The notes under the pieces: model-generated | The model's database searches: none | Told to the model about the DNA's origin: nothing | What the model saw: only the letters and a program-made list of their open reading frames with translations | Translations under genes and position numbers: made by a program | Assembly (NCBI GenBank): GCA_973895155.1 | Contig: OZ316891.1 | Span: 28,830,001-28,894,000, forward strand | Source of the DNA: Marsupella aquatica | Taxonomy: Eukaryota; Marchantiophyta | DNA: 64,000 bases | Direction: 5' to 3' | Shown here: in pieces, positions 60,901 through 64,000 of the stretch | Position numbering within the stretch: position 1 is the stretch's first letter | Layout of the letters: each line of letters begins with the position of its first letter

Positions 60901-62434
60901 CCTTTCTGCTGTGCATTGACAATTTTAATTCCACCGCCGCCATCAGGACACGCTTTTGAGACACATGGGATTCTAAACCTGGAGAGAATACTGATGACCG
61001 TAGATCCATTTCGATCAGCTGAGTAGAACGGGATGAATCGCACTATCTCTCCTGGCCGTTTTTTTCGGTACAACATTCCCGTCACCTAGCTTCCATGCAT
61101 CGGATTTTTCTTCATTCGGATTGTGCACTGTTCGTATAAATATCCGGTTAACGCTGGAAGAGCTTCAATCAGGCAGAGCACTTAAATCATGCAACATATC
61201 TCGTGATTCAGATTTTCCAACTACGGAGGAAGCAAGAGATTCTGCATCATTGCAACATCGTAGTCTCCGTTTTAGTCCCCAATTCTTGGGGATTCGAAGA
61301 TTTTTGAAATTATTGCAGTTCAAAACTAATTGTATCCAATTCTCGGAATCCCAGTGACCTAAGAATCTTTGCCTGAACGCACTGCATCCGGGGTTGCAGG
61401 ACTCTATACTACTAAGTCAACTGAAAAATGAATCTCGAGGATCGCTGAATAGAAATTAGTTTCAAAGAGGATTCAGGTTTCCCGCATGACTCTGGTTCAA
61501 ACAATTAAAGAAGAATCCTCAAGGAAGCTGGAAGAGAATTCAATTAATCAATAAATCAAATATTACATAACTCGCATCATGACCCACTCTCGTATTGTGA
61601 TGATCAGATTGCTCAATGGTGAAGCCCCCCAATTTTATAGGCATCTGAAAGATCGCGTCACTCGCAGTTAGTATCGTAGAGGACAATTTTCGATGCTCTT
61701 AAAACGTTATCGGGAATCTGAGCTTCTATATGACCAGAGCCGCCACGCATTAAGATTCGTAAGTATGACTCGACGATCATGCGACTTTTAAACTCTAATC
61801 TCTAAAAGGGTATAGCCAATTTCGTTGGCCAAGGGATGAGCCTGGACGAACACCTGAAAGGTCCGGTTCAATTATGGGGGTTTTGTGTGTAGTGGATGGG
61901 AGTTCATTATCTACTCGGCCCCTGTTGTCCAGTTGGTGGTGGTCCTGCTTTAATAATCTTTCGGTCCTGGTGCGGGTCCATAAATCCAAAATGGGTTCCC
62001 TAAAATGAATGAATGTATGTCATTATTGGATTGGAATGGTCCTCTTTTAATACTCTCTCCTTCCTATTCCTGGTGGTGCGGCTCCCGTCCGAACCTCACC
62101 CTGAAATGGGTTCCCTATACAATGAATGTATGTCACTATTGGAATGGGGAGGAGAGTCTACTAAGTGTTCTCCCTAGTCTATTAAATTTTCTTTCTCATT
62201 TAAGTTCAAGAAAAAAAAAGAAAAAAAAAGAAGAAGATAAAACTCAGGTAATTCTGTAGAACCTACTGTAGTTGGTCACAAGGGGCATTTGATAGTAAGG
62301 TGTACAATGAGTTTCTTCAATATCTTGCCAGCAAAACAACAGTGGGCCATTTTCAGGTAGTGGCCCATGACAGATCGATAAATCTATGATATTAATCAAA
62401 AGCTACGGTAATTGCGCCAGTTATACAATGTTAT

Positions 62435-62453
62435 TATATATATATATATATAT
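62435..62453. repeat. (TA)n microsatellite
   Basis: Uninterrupted alternating T and A. Confidence 0.9.
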
Positions 62454-63024
62454 GCGCCCCATTATACTTCCACAAATATATGATACCAATTAACCGCTAG
62501 GGTAATTGCGCTAGTTATGTTATTATTAGTATATGATGATAGCAATCAAAAGTTATTCTGTAGGCTTACTGTCTAGGGACTCTAAGTAAGGCCATACTGA
62601 AAGTGAGGGTACCAGAAAAATAACAGAGATTGGGACAAAGATAACTGAGAACTATCACGGAGTCCTTTTTTTGCAAGGTTTTTTTGGTCGTCATCTCGTA
62701 CTTTCAAGGGCTGCTAATCACGCTAGTGTCATAAAATGTGTACGATCCCAGTCATCTCTGTTTACATTCAAGGAACCAGTAATCAAGCTACTGTCAAAAA
62801 ATGTGTATGATCCAAAGACTTGAGCAACTCCATGGACAGAGGGGTTGTCTGCAAAGCTCGGATGGACTGCAAAGCTCGGATAAACTTGTTGAAATAGACT
62901 CTGGGCTCAAATTTGACCTGCAATCAAATAGTCTCCCTACATTTTGTATGTTGTTTCAGTTAGTTCACCTGGTGTTATGAAGCATCAGTTGCCAGTGCTT
63001 GAACATGACTTTTCTGCCTTATCG

Positions 63025-63173
63025 CAATCTTTGTGAGAACAAGGTTTACGTGAAGCTTACTCAGGGCATCCTTTAAATGGCGTCCTCAGCAAACCTATCC
63101 CAATCTTTCCTCAGCAAACTTAACCCAATCTCTGTGAGAACAAAGTTTACGTGAAGCTTACTCAGGGCATCCT
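63025..63173. repeat. 101-bp direct repeat
   Basis: Two copies of caatct(t/c)tgtgagaacaa followed by gtttacgtgaagcttactca and gggcatcct start at 63025 and 63126, with a shorter ctcagcaaac duplication between them. Confidence 0.85.
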
Positions 63174-63425
63174 ATGTTATAGAGTGGCATCCTCGAAGAA
63201 AGTTTGCTGCTCAGACCCAAAGTACTCAGAACATCATTCACAAAAGTGAAAAATCATTCCCGAAAGCTGTAATTTGACGCTTTGGCCAAACTATTCTGGG
63301 AGCACCTAGTTCCCAAAATTCCATAGATCAAATCATTCAAACCCCAATCTACCTTTCTTATTTTTGGTGTAAACTGGCTGATCACTTTAAAGCAATCCAT
63401 GGGGATGGGCAGGAACAAAGTCTCC

Positions 63426-63477
63426 GAGCGTTTATTTGGTATGATCCATGAGAGCGTTTATTTGGTATGATCCTTGA
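63426..63477. repeat. 26-bp tandem repeat, two copies
   Basis: The unit gagcgtttatttggtatgat followed by cc is repeated twice with period 26. Confidence 0.9.
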
Positions 63478-63631
63478 TTAACTATTCATGTAGTTGTGCA
63501 TAGAGTTGGGATGCTCTCGCAGCCAAGTACATCGTGCACAGCAAGTAATCCCTTAATGGATGGCAATCATGGAATCTTCAGCAATTAGGGACTTGTTCAG
63601 ACGTTGGCCGGCGTTCAAGAAAACAACACAC

Positions 63632-63955
63632 CTAAAAATGGACAGAGGTAAAAAAAGGTCCAGATGTTTGCCATCTATCTAAAGTATCGACTATGGCATA
63701 ACGGCTCTCAGATCGATCTTTTGAAGGTTTGAGACTTCGGGATGCACGTATCTCCGTCGTCGAAAATGCCACCAGATTTACGAAGAGGATGCCCCGAAGA
63801 GAGAATATAGCAGTCATTTGAGAGAATTGTCTGCATCGGAAAGCTTCACCCTCGATCATAGAATAAACGACAACAATGTCATCACGATGACTGAACGCAG
63901 GATGCATGCAGAGTATGCTTATTTTAGACGCAAAACTCGACGATCCACCTGCCAT
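63632..63955 (-). other. 107-codon open frame, uncertain
   Basis: The frame starts at a true ATG (MAGGSSSFASKISILCMHPA) and ends at a stop. It has no recognisable domain. It may be chance or an exon of a gene running beyond the window's right edge. Confidence 0.2.
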
Positions 63956-64000
63956 TTTTTATGAATATTTTAGTACTGTGAGAAGCACACTTGAACATTA

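Larger units (their letters stand above)
58381..64000. other. right end of the window: repeats, no supported gene
   Basis: Direct duplications seen are: an ~88-bp pair at about 60327 and 60415; aaatgggttccct..tgaatgtatgtca at 61988 and 62103; an attgcgc(c/t)agttat pair at 62410 and 62503; a gtcataaaatgtgta..gatcc pair near 62727 and 62794; and gagaacaa(g/a)gtttacgtgaagc at 63025 and 63126. Text near 58.9-59.2 kb faintly resembles an LTR end followed by attggtgacagaa, but no partner LTR or coding part is seen. Confidence 0.45.

Overview
The window looks like nuclear DNA of a land plant. It carries a plant-specific PORR-domain gene, plant-type multi-exon genes with ordinary GT..AG introns, telo-box motifs near gene starts and PIF/Harbinger transposons with plant-type ends. 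Protein-coding genes are sparse (about five host genes in 64 kb) and the rest is mostly repeats. The wording of the proteins suggested an early-diverging plant (bryophyte or lycophyte), but the sequence alone does not prove that and I do not name a species. A run of 100 N at 49511-49610 shows this is an assembled scaffold.

Layout. 1-2.6 kb: an intronless PORR-domain gene (+). 2.6-7.7 kb: intergenic, with several short tandem repeats. 8.0-13.2 kb: a complete 13-exon gene (+) for a heparan-alpha-glucosaminide N-acetyltransferase-like membrane protein, followed by a 93-bp minisatellite and a frameshifted coding remnant. 14.8-19.6 kb: two minus-strand genes in tandem, an unnamed plant-type protein and a CDCA7-like 4CXXC zinc-finger protein with four AT-hooks. 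The second has an antisense coding remnant in its intron. 19.6-31.4 kb: intergenic and AT-rich, with a 559-bp foldback element, a Harbinger-type MITE and other inverted-repeat elements.

31.4-34.1 kb: a decayed PIF/Harbinger transposon (broken transposase and interrupted Myb/SANT-like gene). 34-40.5 kb: repeats, including a degenerate short-period array and a 247-bp tandem duplication. 40.6-43.9 kb: a complete 7-exon aldo-keto reductase gene (-). 44.5-52.9 kb: a stretch bounded by inverted repeats of about 200-227 bp that encloses a decayed multi-exon gene, a 211-codon ORF, duplicated exon-like segments and the gap. I interpret it as one large composite terminal-inverted-repeat transposon. 54.5-58.4 kb: an apparently complete PIF/Harbinger transposon with matching ends, a TAA target duplication, an intact DDE transposase and an intact Myb/SANT-like partner. 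58.4-64 kb: no gene I can support, only repeats and short open frames.

The host genes are independent housekeeping-type loci (organelle RNA processing, membrane acetyl transfer, chromatin, carbonyl reduction), and I see no operon-like cooperation. The cooperating units are the two-gene Harbinger elements, in which transposase and Myb/SANT-like protein are both needed for movement in the known family. The short MITE at 29.5 kb shares their ends.
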